This document shows, one piece after another, positions 55,339 to 64,000 of a stretch of DNA of 64,000 nt; positions within the stretch are counted from its first letter, which is position 1; the number at the start of each line of letters is the position of its first letter. Location of the stretch: NCBI GenBank assembly GCA_036873755.1, contig JAVTVY010020552.1:1-64000 (forward strand), in the 5' to 3' direction. A program made the position numbers and the translations under genes. Source of the stretch: Hanleya hanleyi (taxonomy: Eukaryota; Mollusca; Polyplacophora; Lepidopleurida; Hanleyidae). The notes beneath the pieces were generated by a model. That model saw only the letters and a list, made by a program, of their open reading frames with translations, was not told the origin of the DNA and did no database searches.

Positions 55339-55855
55339 AAGTGATCGTAAACCCTCAAGTAAAGTTGCCATCAAATGAAAGACCATTGTGAACCTTTTCG
55401 GAAAATATTTATTTCAATTTTTTACGATTTTATTACACAGAGCCTTAATACATATATTTCAAACTTTCCAGTGCTTGATTTAAGCTTAAGGTGTGTATAC
55501 TTTGAGTTTCAACACAGACTCACTGTTTCAATGTGCATGTTCCAAAATCTGGGAAACCAAATGCAAGATTCAAATTGACTTTTGAACAGTGAGTCTGTGT
55601 TGAAACTCAAAGTATACACAGCTTAAGCTTGAATTAAGCATTGGAAAGTGCATACAAAGTTTGAAATATGTATTAAGGCAGTGTGACGTCACTGGACCTA
55701 AATATGATTGCAACAGACCACCATAGAATACCATGCGTTAATTGCAGTTTACTCCGTGTAATAAAATCGTAAAAAATTAAAATAAATATTTTCCGACAAG
55801 GTTCGCAATGGTCTTTCATTTGATGGCAACTTTACTTGAGGGTTTACGATCACTT
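55339..55855. mobile_element. 517 bp fold-back element
   Basis: Long inverted repeat: AAGTGATCGTAAACCCTCAA at the left end mirrors GAGGGTTTACGATCACTT at the right. Inside, a second mirrored segment (GAGTTTCAACACAGACTCAC) flanks the loop near 55530-55580. The right arm has an extra ~60 bp. No coding capacity; no target duplication noted. Confidence 0.88.
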
Positions 55856-57257
55856 GAAGGAATTTCTCTATGGAAATGACCCTGGTTAGAAAGAAGAGTT
55901 GATTGCCCCAAGACGAGATCGTGAAATGGGTAGGCCATCTGCACATGTTAAGATTCTAGGATGGGATGTTAACAGTTACCCAAGTCGGGATCTTAATATT
56001 GTGAGTTAGCCTGTTATGTTACTAACAACTTTATGCCAGCCCATTGAGCAGATTGATTAAGACCAGGTAAGCACGTGACAAGTCCAGACGTGTTGAACAG
56101 AGGCGTATATTAATTCGCGTCAAGTATCCTCCACATTTTGAATAAAAATATTAATTTTAGATATAAATCCTTGAATTTAAGAAAAATATGTGGAACAATC
56201 CGGCGAATCTGCAGGAAATACCTCTTCATATTTTTAAGAAAAAAATACACTTAACCATTTAAGTGGTGTCAAGCAGCACATGTTATAAATAATGACTTCT
56301 CCCTTTGTTTACTTCCTATATGAATTATCACAGGTCTGTAAATGCCAGTGGCTATATGGTATCGTATATGTACTGATATACTTGCACAGTGGCTTTAACT
56401 GGCTTAGTGACTGGAATCCAAGAATTTTTTTTGCAGATCTGAATACTGAATTAGGAACTGGGAAGGTAAGTACAGTACCGGTCAGAGCCAACAACACTGT
56501 GTTGTTATTTTGATGAAAGGCTTGACAACCAGCGCTGCTGACAGGTCTTTTGCTTGTACTACCTGTGAAATATGCTTGTTATTTAACCGTATTTCGTTCA
56601 ATCCGAAAGTAAAATATAAGCCTAATTCTCTCAATTAATTAAAGGACCAAAAATCTAATTAGAAAACCAGTAAATACAAGGATGGATGGATGGATGTACT
56701 TGTGCACTCTAAGTTAACGGGTGAAAGAACTAGCAGCTGGTTACCAAGCCTTCTACCTGTAATTTCATGGCATTGTTATAGCTGTGACTGGTGAAATAAA
56801 ATTTGTAACATTTGGTGTATATATAGTTGAGATAGATGCATTATACCCATCGTCTCCACGCACGTTTATCGCATACCGTAACTAACGCAGATCGCACAAA
56901 CTGCGCCGCAGTTGTGTTTGATAGGGATACGAAGGGCCGTGAGCTGTATAGGCGTACTCGATTGTCGCCTGAATATAATAACTTGACATCGTATTCATCA
57001 TTAATATCAAATTTCATGGGTAGGCTACATGTATTTGGTGGATTTTTATATGAAAGCTTTTCTGCGTTATACGTAGACCCAATATCGGTACCGGTACGTA
57101 TCGGTGGTCAATGCCTGGCAGTAGTGTAAAATTAGTTCCATTGAGACACAGGATCAGAATCAGTACCGTCATCATAATCAGGATCAAAAGGAGCAAACAA
57201 GGTCAAAGAGGAGAAAACTAGGTCAAAGAGGAACAAACAATGCCAAAGAGGCGCATG
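55856..57257. other. Sparse region
   Basis: Apart from the possible mini-exon at 56437, nothing firm. A short array of GGTCAAAGAGGA-type units lies at 57172-57250. ORFs of 60-97 codons at 56292 and 56836 have no supporting context. Confidence 0.4.
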
Positions 57258-57455
57258 CTCTCTAAAATAATTAGATTGAAATTAGCGACCAATCTTTTAT
57301 TGAATGAAAATATTCAATCTAATAGATTGAAAACGATAAAATGAATCTGTTGTAGGCAAAAAATTCAATGTACTCGATTGAAATTTTTAATTTAATAGAT
57401 GGAATATTCAATCGAATAGATTGGTCACTATTTTCAATCTAATTTTTGTAGAGAG
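57258..57455. mobile_element. 198 bp MITE
   Basis: Imperfect inverted ends of ~40 bp: CTCTCTAAAATAATTAGATT at the left and its mirror ending AATTTTTGTAGAGAG at the right. The interior is filled with ATTCAATCTAATAGATTGAA-type words. No ORF. Confidence 0.8.
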
Positions 57456-58059
57456 TGGTCAGGGAGGGATCAGGGTGCAGAAGAAGTTGTAAAACTGGTT
57501 TAGGTTAAGGGATTCAACCAATCAGAATTAAATATGCGACCGCCAAGTTTGATGACGTAGCTATACTCAAAATCAACAACAACTGAACTTCAATCGTCAT
57601 AGAAGTAGGAATGTTTACTATACAACCATGTCTTTACTTGGTTGTTATTGAGAGGATGGCAATAAGAGGGAGTGACACAATTTTGATTCTGAACAAGTAT
57701 CTTAAGGCAAAGACAATTAATTATACACATTAGTGAAGTAGAAATGGCGTAATAAAGGCGGAAGTCAACAGCGAAGAACTTGGAAAAGCTCCAACATTTC
57801 TGTAATTTCTATTATGAACATAAGTAGAAGGGAGGCGATTTTGTTAATAGTACACAACACAGATAAATAAATGCAAACTTAATATATAGCAAAATATGTG
57901 TTTTATTCGGCAACGAGTTAAAGTGCAATATTTCTACGGATCATTGTAAATACATAACATTGTATATTTGTTTTTCTCATACATAATATACTCATATATA
58001 ATTCTTCTAAATATTAAAAATTTACTTTTATTTATTCTTTCAGAAAAAAAATCGTTTAT

Positions 58060-59022
58060 ATTTCGTAATCTTCACTACCCGAATCGTATTCGCCACCTCT
58101 AAATTTCTAGAATAAGTCATTTCTCTGTTTGATCGCTTCCTCATAGTTAATATAGTGAACTTGACTAACTTTCCTCAAAATTTCGTTCTACATGTAATAA
58201 TCATTTTTATTCCAATGCAATTGATCACTTGATCATAAAAATCTAACGTATTCTCTTTTCTATTGTTGGAATATAGTCCTTCTTTGCCATTTAACCATAT
58301 TCATCTTCATCACAACCCTGTATTACATACTGTTGTTTCCTCTCATCGATACCTTCGCTGTATTCCTTCCTTATAGAATCAGTAAACATATTTCTCCAGC
58401 CATTATATTTGATACATCAGTATTAGTAGGCTGATCTATCTCTCTGTGATGAATGCTTTCTTCATAATCTCTCATCATTTGAAGAACTTTTTCTTTTACG
58501 TCGTCCCATTCCAATCATACTCGTGATCATACCCAGACCCTTTTGGAATTGAACATCTTCAAGGTGGTATTGATCTAGTTTGTGGCCAGTTCCAGCTTGT
58601 AGTATCTGTACACCCCTTTCAATTTCCTTCGATTTATGCCTTGTGAATTTAACACTTCGGATTAAATTTGTGCAGCCTTTGATGTTCCTGAGTATTCCAT
58701 TTGAGATCGATGAATAAATTTTCATAAGGTGAAGAAATGGTATCGTCATACATTTTTATAAAGTAGTTTAGTCGTTGTGAATAAATACGACGACCTAATA
58801 ATGAAATTTGATATTTGTCAATGGGATTATTCAAAGGAACTACGCCGGTAATTGAAGCTGCATGAAAGAAGAGCACCCATTATCAAATTGTGTGAATGCT
58901 ACTTCCTGTCTGACGACATTGGTGGGGTTTTGTGTGTGTGTGTGTGTATGTGTGTGTGTTTTTATCCTCCCATTGATGCCCCCGACAGTCAGTTTCTTTT
59001 CTAAATGCATGATTTTGTCCAC
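58060..59022 (-). pseudogene. Degenerate minus-strand coding region, unrecognised
   Basis: Consecutive minus-strand ORF pieces overlap in different frames: 59022-58840 (MDKIMHLEKKLTVGGINGRI, then TNVVRQEVAFTQFDNGCSSF), 58876-58649 (GVVPLNNPIDKYQISLLGRR, IKMYDDTISSPYENLFIDLK), 58749-58462 (SVKFTRHKSKEIERGVQILQ) and a further stretch near 58400 (NGWRNMFTDSIRKEYSEG). They look like one protein of 250-350 residues broken by frameshifts and interrupted by a (CA)n run at 58928-58958. I do not recognise the family; a structural or replication gene of a mobile element is one possibility. Confidence 0.45.
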
Positions 59023-59413
59023 GAATTCTACTTCAAGATTGTCACAATGTAGCGGTATAATAAATAAGTTAAATTAAAAAGACGGGTCATGCACCTTCAA
59101 AAAATCCGGTTTACTTGAAATGCAAGAACCATTTGATTACCCGGTATAATTTTGTAATGCGTGAAACGAATTCCTGCGAAGAGCAAATGTGATTTACTTA
59201 GACTCGTCCAATTGATCTACGATAGCAACGAAATGATCATATTTAAAATGTCCCCAGTTTGCAGTGGCAATTTCCCTGTAATCGTTCAGGCAGTAAGTTA
59301 ATTACTGACCACCTCAGACACTATTGGGGTAAAACATGTGAAATATTAATTCTTGACTTTCGTGTAGGTACACTGGTATCCCATCCAGGGAAAGTATAGT
59401 AGTTTTACCTGCA

Positions 59414-62290
59414 ATGGCCGAGGAGAAACCAGGGGTGAGAAAACACTGGGCCAACAAGCTGATCGCCTACTCTTCACAGTATGACGACGTTCAGTATGTA
59501 TTCTTTATACTTGATAGCGAGAGAAATGATCATTCAGGGTTTTTCACTAGTGCTACATGATCTACGGATATGCTAAGGATCAGGTATGAAAGGATACTGA
59601 AAGGAGCTAAGAAACTAAGCTAAGAAATCCTGCTTATTTCAGTATGACTTTTTTGCTGACGGCCTTTACATTACCAGATTATTCAAATCTGCATTTGCAT
59701 TTGGTATCTATTCTACATTTTGAGTATAACTTATAATAAATGTATTACCTATATTGCATATGTGAAAGGACTCCTAGTCCTAGGAAATGTACTCGGACTC
59801 TTGGTACTTAGATTCTTGGTATGTGCTTTAGAAAAGTTAACCGGAAGACTATACTGTGAAGTCATGTGACTCTGTCAGTATGTCGGCACCTCTTCCCACT
59901 TCCCTTATATGTGTTGTAATCTTAACGGACAAGACTGCTATTTCCAATTCGTGTATGGTAGGAAAACAAGTATTAGCTCAATCTCAGTAAATGCGTGAAT
60001 ATTGCTGAATATTCTGGTATACCATCTTGGTTGACCTATATTGATTTTAGCTGGGCCAAAATGTAGCAAGGGGTCTATAATTCTTAATGGGCTAACTTTC
60101 CGTTTACACGGGACGATACCGATTAAATGGCATAAATCTGTTTCAGATGGCCGGCAACAGAAGCGCTGGGTCCTCCTAAAGTCTACCCCAGATATGGCGA
60201 TCGTCCCGGAGCTTGGGCCCCTGGTGATCTTGACAACCAACAGTATATAGAAGTAAACATTCTAAAATTGAACGCTTGTGTTTTAAAGTAGGCCCTAGTT
60301 CATACATAGTCAAATTAAAATTTGTATATATAAATATTGATTTAGAATCACGAGATCCATTTCTATTTCAAAGTATCAGTTTTAAAGGAAGTTTAAGATT
60401 GTTTTTTTACATGTTATAGGGATCATGGTGTTGAAATAACTAACGAATATTGACTCGGAATTATCGGTCAAAATATCAAATTTGACGCATTGATATTTAC
60501 TGCCGAGTGGCGCCATAGCGGAGAACACATCTCCTCAATAATGGTACCATCTGCTCCCCAAAGCGGACCGTCGTCGGTTGTTCTCCGCTCGGGAGACCAT
60601 ATGGTACCATATGACAGAAAAAAAGTCCTCCCCGTAATGTTTCTTCGCCGAGGAGATGGGATGGCACCGGCTGTATACGCAGAAACGTTTTCCACTATGG
60701 CGCCACTCCGATGTGCTCAAGTTGTTCTCGTCAACGGAGAACTGTATATATTCATACAATAACACTTTTTCACCATCGGCGTCAAGGTTGGGTTTCCAGA
60801 GGCTTTGTTCTTGAGCAGGGTCGACATCTATGAAACATTTAACGCAGGTGGAATCCGACGGCTTTCAGCACGCATTTCCGGGAACCAATGGCAGACTCTG
60901 TATCAGTGTGATACAGTTAGTGTGATTGGCCACAGTAGGATATTCTCTCCTCCAATACCAGTGAGTGTAACAATATGGATACCGTCATTATGTGTCATTA
61001 GTGAGTTGTGCGCTGGCACACGTTAGCATTTCTTTCCTTCGCGATGAAGTACATGTACTTCTGTAGTATAAACAAAGACTACGGCACCAAAACAGTACAT
61101 CGGAGCTTTGCATCACTCATAGTGTGTTTCTAAATACCCCCAACATACACTACAGAAGGTCGATATGACATCGTCGATATTAGTAGTAAATGGGGCACTA
61201 TGGTTAAAATTCACATTTATAAGAAGCTCATTAATATTCATGAATGAAACATGTAATAAGTTCTATCCATGATCCATGACGCCAAATGTACAGTTGATAT
61301 TGTTTGTGATAAAATAGGTCGAAATAAGCCTAACAGAAATTTAAAAATAAGTGTTCATTATGAAAACAAGTATAAGTTGTATATATATATATGAAATGGA
61401 AATGAAGTTCGCATAAACTTGGTATGATCTTTAATTACAGTCTCTGTCCTGTAAAGTGGACGCCTTACGAATAGAGGTGGACTGCACGGTTAGTCAGGAC
61501 TGGGTGGAGATTGATGCCGTTCAAATCCATGGACTAAGATTTGGTCAGGGTAGGTCCTCATATTTTAAATCCATGGACAAAGATTTGGCTTGGGTATGTC
61601 CTCATATTTCAAATGCATTGTGGAAACAGACAATCCTAATGTTGCAGATTTGAGTCGACATGGCTACCCTTGACTGAGCGGAATATAAATGAAGCTGTAG
61701 TATCACTTAACAGTTCATTAAACCCTCTGGCGTAGGGCAGCATGGTTTGTACCATGTTTGTCTGGCACAGGAGGTAGATTAAAGAATCAAAAAGATTGGG
61801 CTCTCTGAGGATCCATTGTGATCAGTGTCTGTAGAGCCTAATTTTCAAAATTTTCAAAATTCGAAATTCAATTTTATTTTTTTTAGTTTTGGCTGGGTTT
61901 TTGTTGGGGTTGGGGTTTTGTTAGGGTGTGTTTGTTTGTGTCATCGTCGCCGTGTGACCAATAAGGTTAGGTGCGACGTTAAACTTCAACCAACCAACCA
62001 ACAGTTCATTACACAATCAAGGCTGAATACTGCTTGTTTGTCTTGCTGCATGAAGATGGTTAATAGTATTTTATACTGAATCGTTATCCTCTTTTTCAGA
62101 GCCTCCCCCTCCATTGTCACAACTGTCAGATGACATGAAATCGTTGGTGAATAACGAACAGTTCAGTGACGTTCAGTTTGTGGTGGAGGAAAAGCCCATA
62201 TTTTGTCATAAGGCCATTCTCTGTGCCAGATCACAGTATTTCAGAGCAATGTTCGGCGAAGGAACCAAGGAGTCTAAATACACCAATAAG
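59414..62290 (+). CDS. FBXL4-like N-terminal region plus BTB/POZ domain protein, five exons, 3' incomplete
   Basis: Five exons join in phase. 59414-59493 (start MAEEKPGVRKHWANKLIAYS); 60147-60252 (GPPKVYPRYGD, then NQQYIE); 60787-60960 (FLSRVDIYETFNAGGIRRLS, SRIFSPPIP); 61441-61549 (LRIEVDCTVSQDWVEIDAVQ, IHG); 62100-62290 (PPPPLSQLSDDM, then FSDVQFVVEEKPIFCHKAIL and CARSQYFRAMFGEG). The YSSQY, GPP..YP.YGD, VDIYETF..G and W.EIDAVQIHG motifs match the N-terminal galactose-binding-like region of F-box/LRR protein 4. The last exon is the first half of a BTB domain, with the H-K-x-x-L-x-A-R-S-x-Y-F core. BTB proteins commonly serve as Cullin-3 adaptors. The remainder of the BTB domain should lie on an exon beyond 62290, not found before 64000. 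The start could be further upstream, since the frame stays open to an acceptor at 59367. Donor and acceptor dinucleotides are all GT/AG. Confidence 0.8.
60505..60708. mobile_element. 204 bp MITE in an intron of the BTB gene
   Basis: Perfect 14 bp inverted ends GAGTGGCGCCATAG / CTATGGCGCCACTC, with weaker complementarity inside (GGAGAACACATCTCC against GGAGATGGG). Two ATGGTACCAT words lie in the middle. It sits between exons 2 and 3. Confidence 0.75.
61721..61999 (+). mobile_element. SINE with 12 bp target duplication
   Basis: AACAGTTCATTA at 61709-61720 is repeated exactly at 62000-62011. The insert starts with a tRNA-like head (TCTGGCGTAGGGCAGCATGG near 61726 as a degenerate A box) and ends GTGCGACGTTAAACTTCAAC and a (CCAA)n tail. 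The CGACGTTAAAC tail resembles SINE 3' ends I recall from bivalves and other lophotrochozoans. It lies in intron 4 of the BTB gene, plus orientation. Confidence 0.8.
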
Positions 62291-63240
62291 GTAAATACAT
62301 ATACAGTCTCAGACAAAAAAGTGTCTGAAAGGGCTGTCTTTAGCACATCAATACAAGGGGAACCAAATAAAAGATTTCATGTAGCGACAAATTCGTGCAG
62401 TCATATCGGTTCCCTATAGAGACTCTAGAATTGACCGAATTTTCTTCCTATTATCTCCACATGTCAATGAAAATTCCGTATTTTTTTTAAATTTGAACTA
62501 ACCAATCAAATGGTTCAAAACTGGAAGATGTCCCGTGATGCACTATTCTATCTATAAAACTCCATTACGTAAGTTTAGTAGAAAGAGCCAAATACACACA
62601 ATATGAGAGTAGATAAATGAAAGAAGAGTTAATTCCCTTGATAATATTCGAGAAAGAGCTACCTCTCCTGTCGTGACGTCGATGATAAAACATACAGTCG
62701 ACGTCACGACAGCAGACGTAACTGATAGTCGACGTCACGACAGGGGACGGAACTCTCTCTGGAATATTATACAGGAAAGTAACTGTTCCTCTTTCACTCA
62801 TTTATTCTCATATTGATCATTATCAACTCCATATGTACCCATCAATTCAAATATTCAGATTCAAGCTCCTGTGGTCAAATACCGTCACCGAAACAAATGT
62901 TCAAAGAATATGCTTCAGAGCACATTCGGTTCGAAGAAGCATTTAGTCAAACCATCTGCCACTTTTAATTTAAACAATGGATTATTAATTTGATGAAATG
63001 AGGGCTTTCAACATATCCAGCGAAACGGATTGCTTTGACTCCTTTTAAACAGTAAGTACATTGTTTGTTTGGCTACCCCGTGCTAGACTGGTACGATTAT
63101 ATTATGAGAAATATTCCATGCGTTGATAGATTCGTTCTATGAAGAAACCTTTTATTACTTTGATCACCTGATGTGGTGTACACCGAAAAAAAAACATTCC
63201 TGAAACATTGTTAGTAGTGTATAAAGGGCAACTAAAGTAA
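62291..63240. other. Intron or spacer downstream of the BTB exon
   Basis: Contains the MITE at 62600. No further BTB exon was recognised. Confidence 0.4.
62600..62814. mobile_element. 215 bp fold-back MITE with CRE-like core repeats
   Basis: Ends AATATGAGAGTAGATAAATG / CATTTATTCTCATATT are inverted. The middle holds CTGTCGTGACGTCGA once and its reverse complement TCGACGTCACGACAG twice (about 62668, 62697 and 62729), each with a GACGTC core. No ORF. Confidence 0.85.
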
Positions 63241-63298
63241 ACTTTCACCCGGATGTAACTATGACGTCACAACTGTATGGTTTGTAACGAGGCTTTTG

Positions 63299-63634
63299 AT
63301 TGGTTGAATTGTAAGTGTGAGGTTGAATTTGATTGGTTGAGGTGTCGTCCCTGTTGTAAAGCAAGATGGTGGGTGTCGGCCCTGTTGTAAAGCAAGATGG
63401 TGGCGTGATAGCAAGATGGCGGTGTGGTTCGGAGATGTTCGGGTGTGTTCGGGCCTGTTCGGGCCTGTTCGCGAAGGGTGGAAAGCAAGATGTCGGCTGT
63501 CGGTCCTGTTGTAAAGCAAGATGGCGGTTGTCGTCCCTGTTGTAAAGCAAAATGGTGGCTGTGGGCCCTGTTGTAAAGCAAGATGTCGGAGTTGGTTCGT
63601 GAATGTTCGGGAATGGGGTGAAAAACATATAAAA
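63299..63634 (+). promoter_or_regulatory. Promoter-like region with CCAAT and TATA boxes, over a minisatellite
   Basis: ATTGG at 63299-63303 and 63332-63336 and TATAAAA at 63628-63634. Between them, units containing GCAAGATGGCGG and CCTGTTGTAAAGCAA (~35 bp) repeat about six times (63350-63590). It may drive the ORF starting at 63919. Confidence 0.4.
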
Positions 63635-63702
63635 GTAGGTGATTTTTAGTGAATGGGTTATAATCATTGGACTACTTTGGGAAGTTTTTTCACCACTGAC
63701 CT

Positions 63703-63895
63703 GATTTGCCTGCCTGCCTGCCTGTCCAGCCAGCCTGCCTGACCAGTTCCAGCTCCTGCCTGACCAGTTCCAGCTCCTGCCTGACCCGTTCCTGTCTGAC
63801 CTGTAACCACCCAACCAGCCAGCCAGCCTGCTCCTGCCTGCCTACTTGTCCAGCCAGCCTGCCTGACCAGCTCTTGCCTGACCTCTAACCAGCCA
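63703..63895 (+). repeat. CCTGCCTGACCAG minisatellite
   Basis: Irregular repeats of CTGCCTGACCAGTTCCAGCT and CCAGCCAGCCTGC words. Pro/Ser-rich ORFs across it are by-products. Confidence 0.85.
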
Positions 63896-63918
63896 CCCTG
63901 CCCCGTGTGTTTGGAAGC

Positions 63919-64000
63919 ATGATACGTGGAGAAGATTTTCCCTTTGACCCAGCAGTCCCTCCTGTAGAAGTTTTGCCTGAAGACGAGCGTGTGAGGCAGC
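63919..64000 (+). CDS. Start of an unidentified ORF, cut by the window end
   Basis: ATG at 63919 opens MIRGEDFPFDPAVPPVEVLP and stays open to base 64000; an in-frame TAA lies upstream near 63888. It is acidic and follows a TATA box by about 290 bp. It could be the start of a gene or of a mobile-element ORF; it does not resemble the rest of a BTB domain. Confidence 0.3.
   Translation, partial: MIRGEDFPFDPAVPPVEVLPEDERVRQ

Noticed and set aside
56836..57129. 97-codon ORF
   Set aside because: No domain, no splice sites in phase with the neighbouring exons.
59367..59480. Alternative frame VHWYPIQGKYSSF through the first BTB-gene exon
   Set aside because: It reads for ~37 codons, but only the other frame continues in phase into the four following exons with FBXL4-like motifs.
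63245..63814. 189-codon minus-strand ORF
   Set aside because: Translation of the GCAAGATGG and CCTGCCTGACC minisatellites.

Overview
This is a eukaryotic window, most likely from a marine invertebrate and probably a mollusc, perhaps a bivalve. That guess rests on several observations: split genes with GT/AG introns; many fold-back elements; degenerate repeats built on TGACCTTGACCT; a SINE ending in GCGACGTTAAAC plus a CCAA tail; and Penelope-like and DIRS-like retroelements. No sequence here names the species. Host genes are few, and repeats dominate.

Layout. 1-6.9 kb is a satellite array of ~145 bp monomers with two levels of higher-order repeat. 7-14.75 kb holds degenerate repeats, a remnant with a 2A-like peptide motif, and the last three recognisable exons of a malate/L-lactate dehydrogenase (LDH2-type) gene on the + strand. 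17.1-18.04 kb holds one half of a segmental duplication (partner at 35.5 kb) and a 595 bp near-perfect palindrome. 18.66-28.84 kb is a giant inverted-repeat element carrying two intronless C2H2 zinc-finger genes. 28.9-31.35 kb is a minisatellite interrupted by a 5'-truncated Penelope-like element. 31.4-34.9 kb is a decayed DIRS-like tyrosine-recombinase retrotransposon, itself hit by a TTAA-flanked transposon. 36.1-53.8 kb is a compound of two tandem copies of the same giant element, with six more zinc-finger genes or gene remnants. 54-64 kb holds host-like exons, chiefly a five-exon gene with an FBXL4-like N-terminal region followed by a BTB domain, whose introns carry several fold-back elements and a SINE.

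The main result is the giant element, which I do not recognise as a described family. Its inferred ancestral form is one long palindrome. From each end inward it has three blocks of subterminal tandem repeats, a (TG/CA)n tract and the 3' end of a zinc-finger gene. The repeat blocks are alpha (rich in TGCGCATGCGCA, an NRF1-type site), beta (a ~165 bp unit) and gamma (rich in TGACGTCA, a CRE). The zinc-finger genes fire outward from a central spacer. Seven of the eight gene copies keep an ATG-proximal promoter with fixed geometry: a MEF2-type box 27 bp upstream of a TATA box that starts 53 bp before the ATG. Two paralogues (type A and type B) sit in tandem on one side. On the other side they have been fused into a chimera or reduced to a stub. 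Frameshifts, a shared deletion, a gene fusion, a retroelement insertion and a tandem duplication give a relative history. No transposase, integrase or polymerase was seen in the element, so how it moves is unknown, and an assembly artefact must be excluded before the palindromes are accepted.
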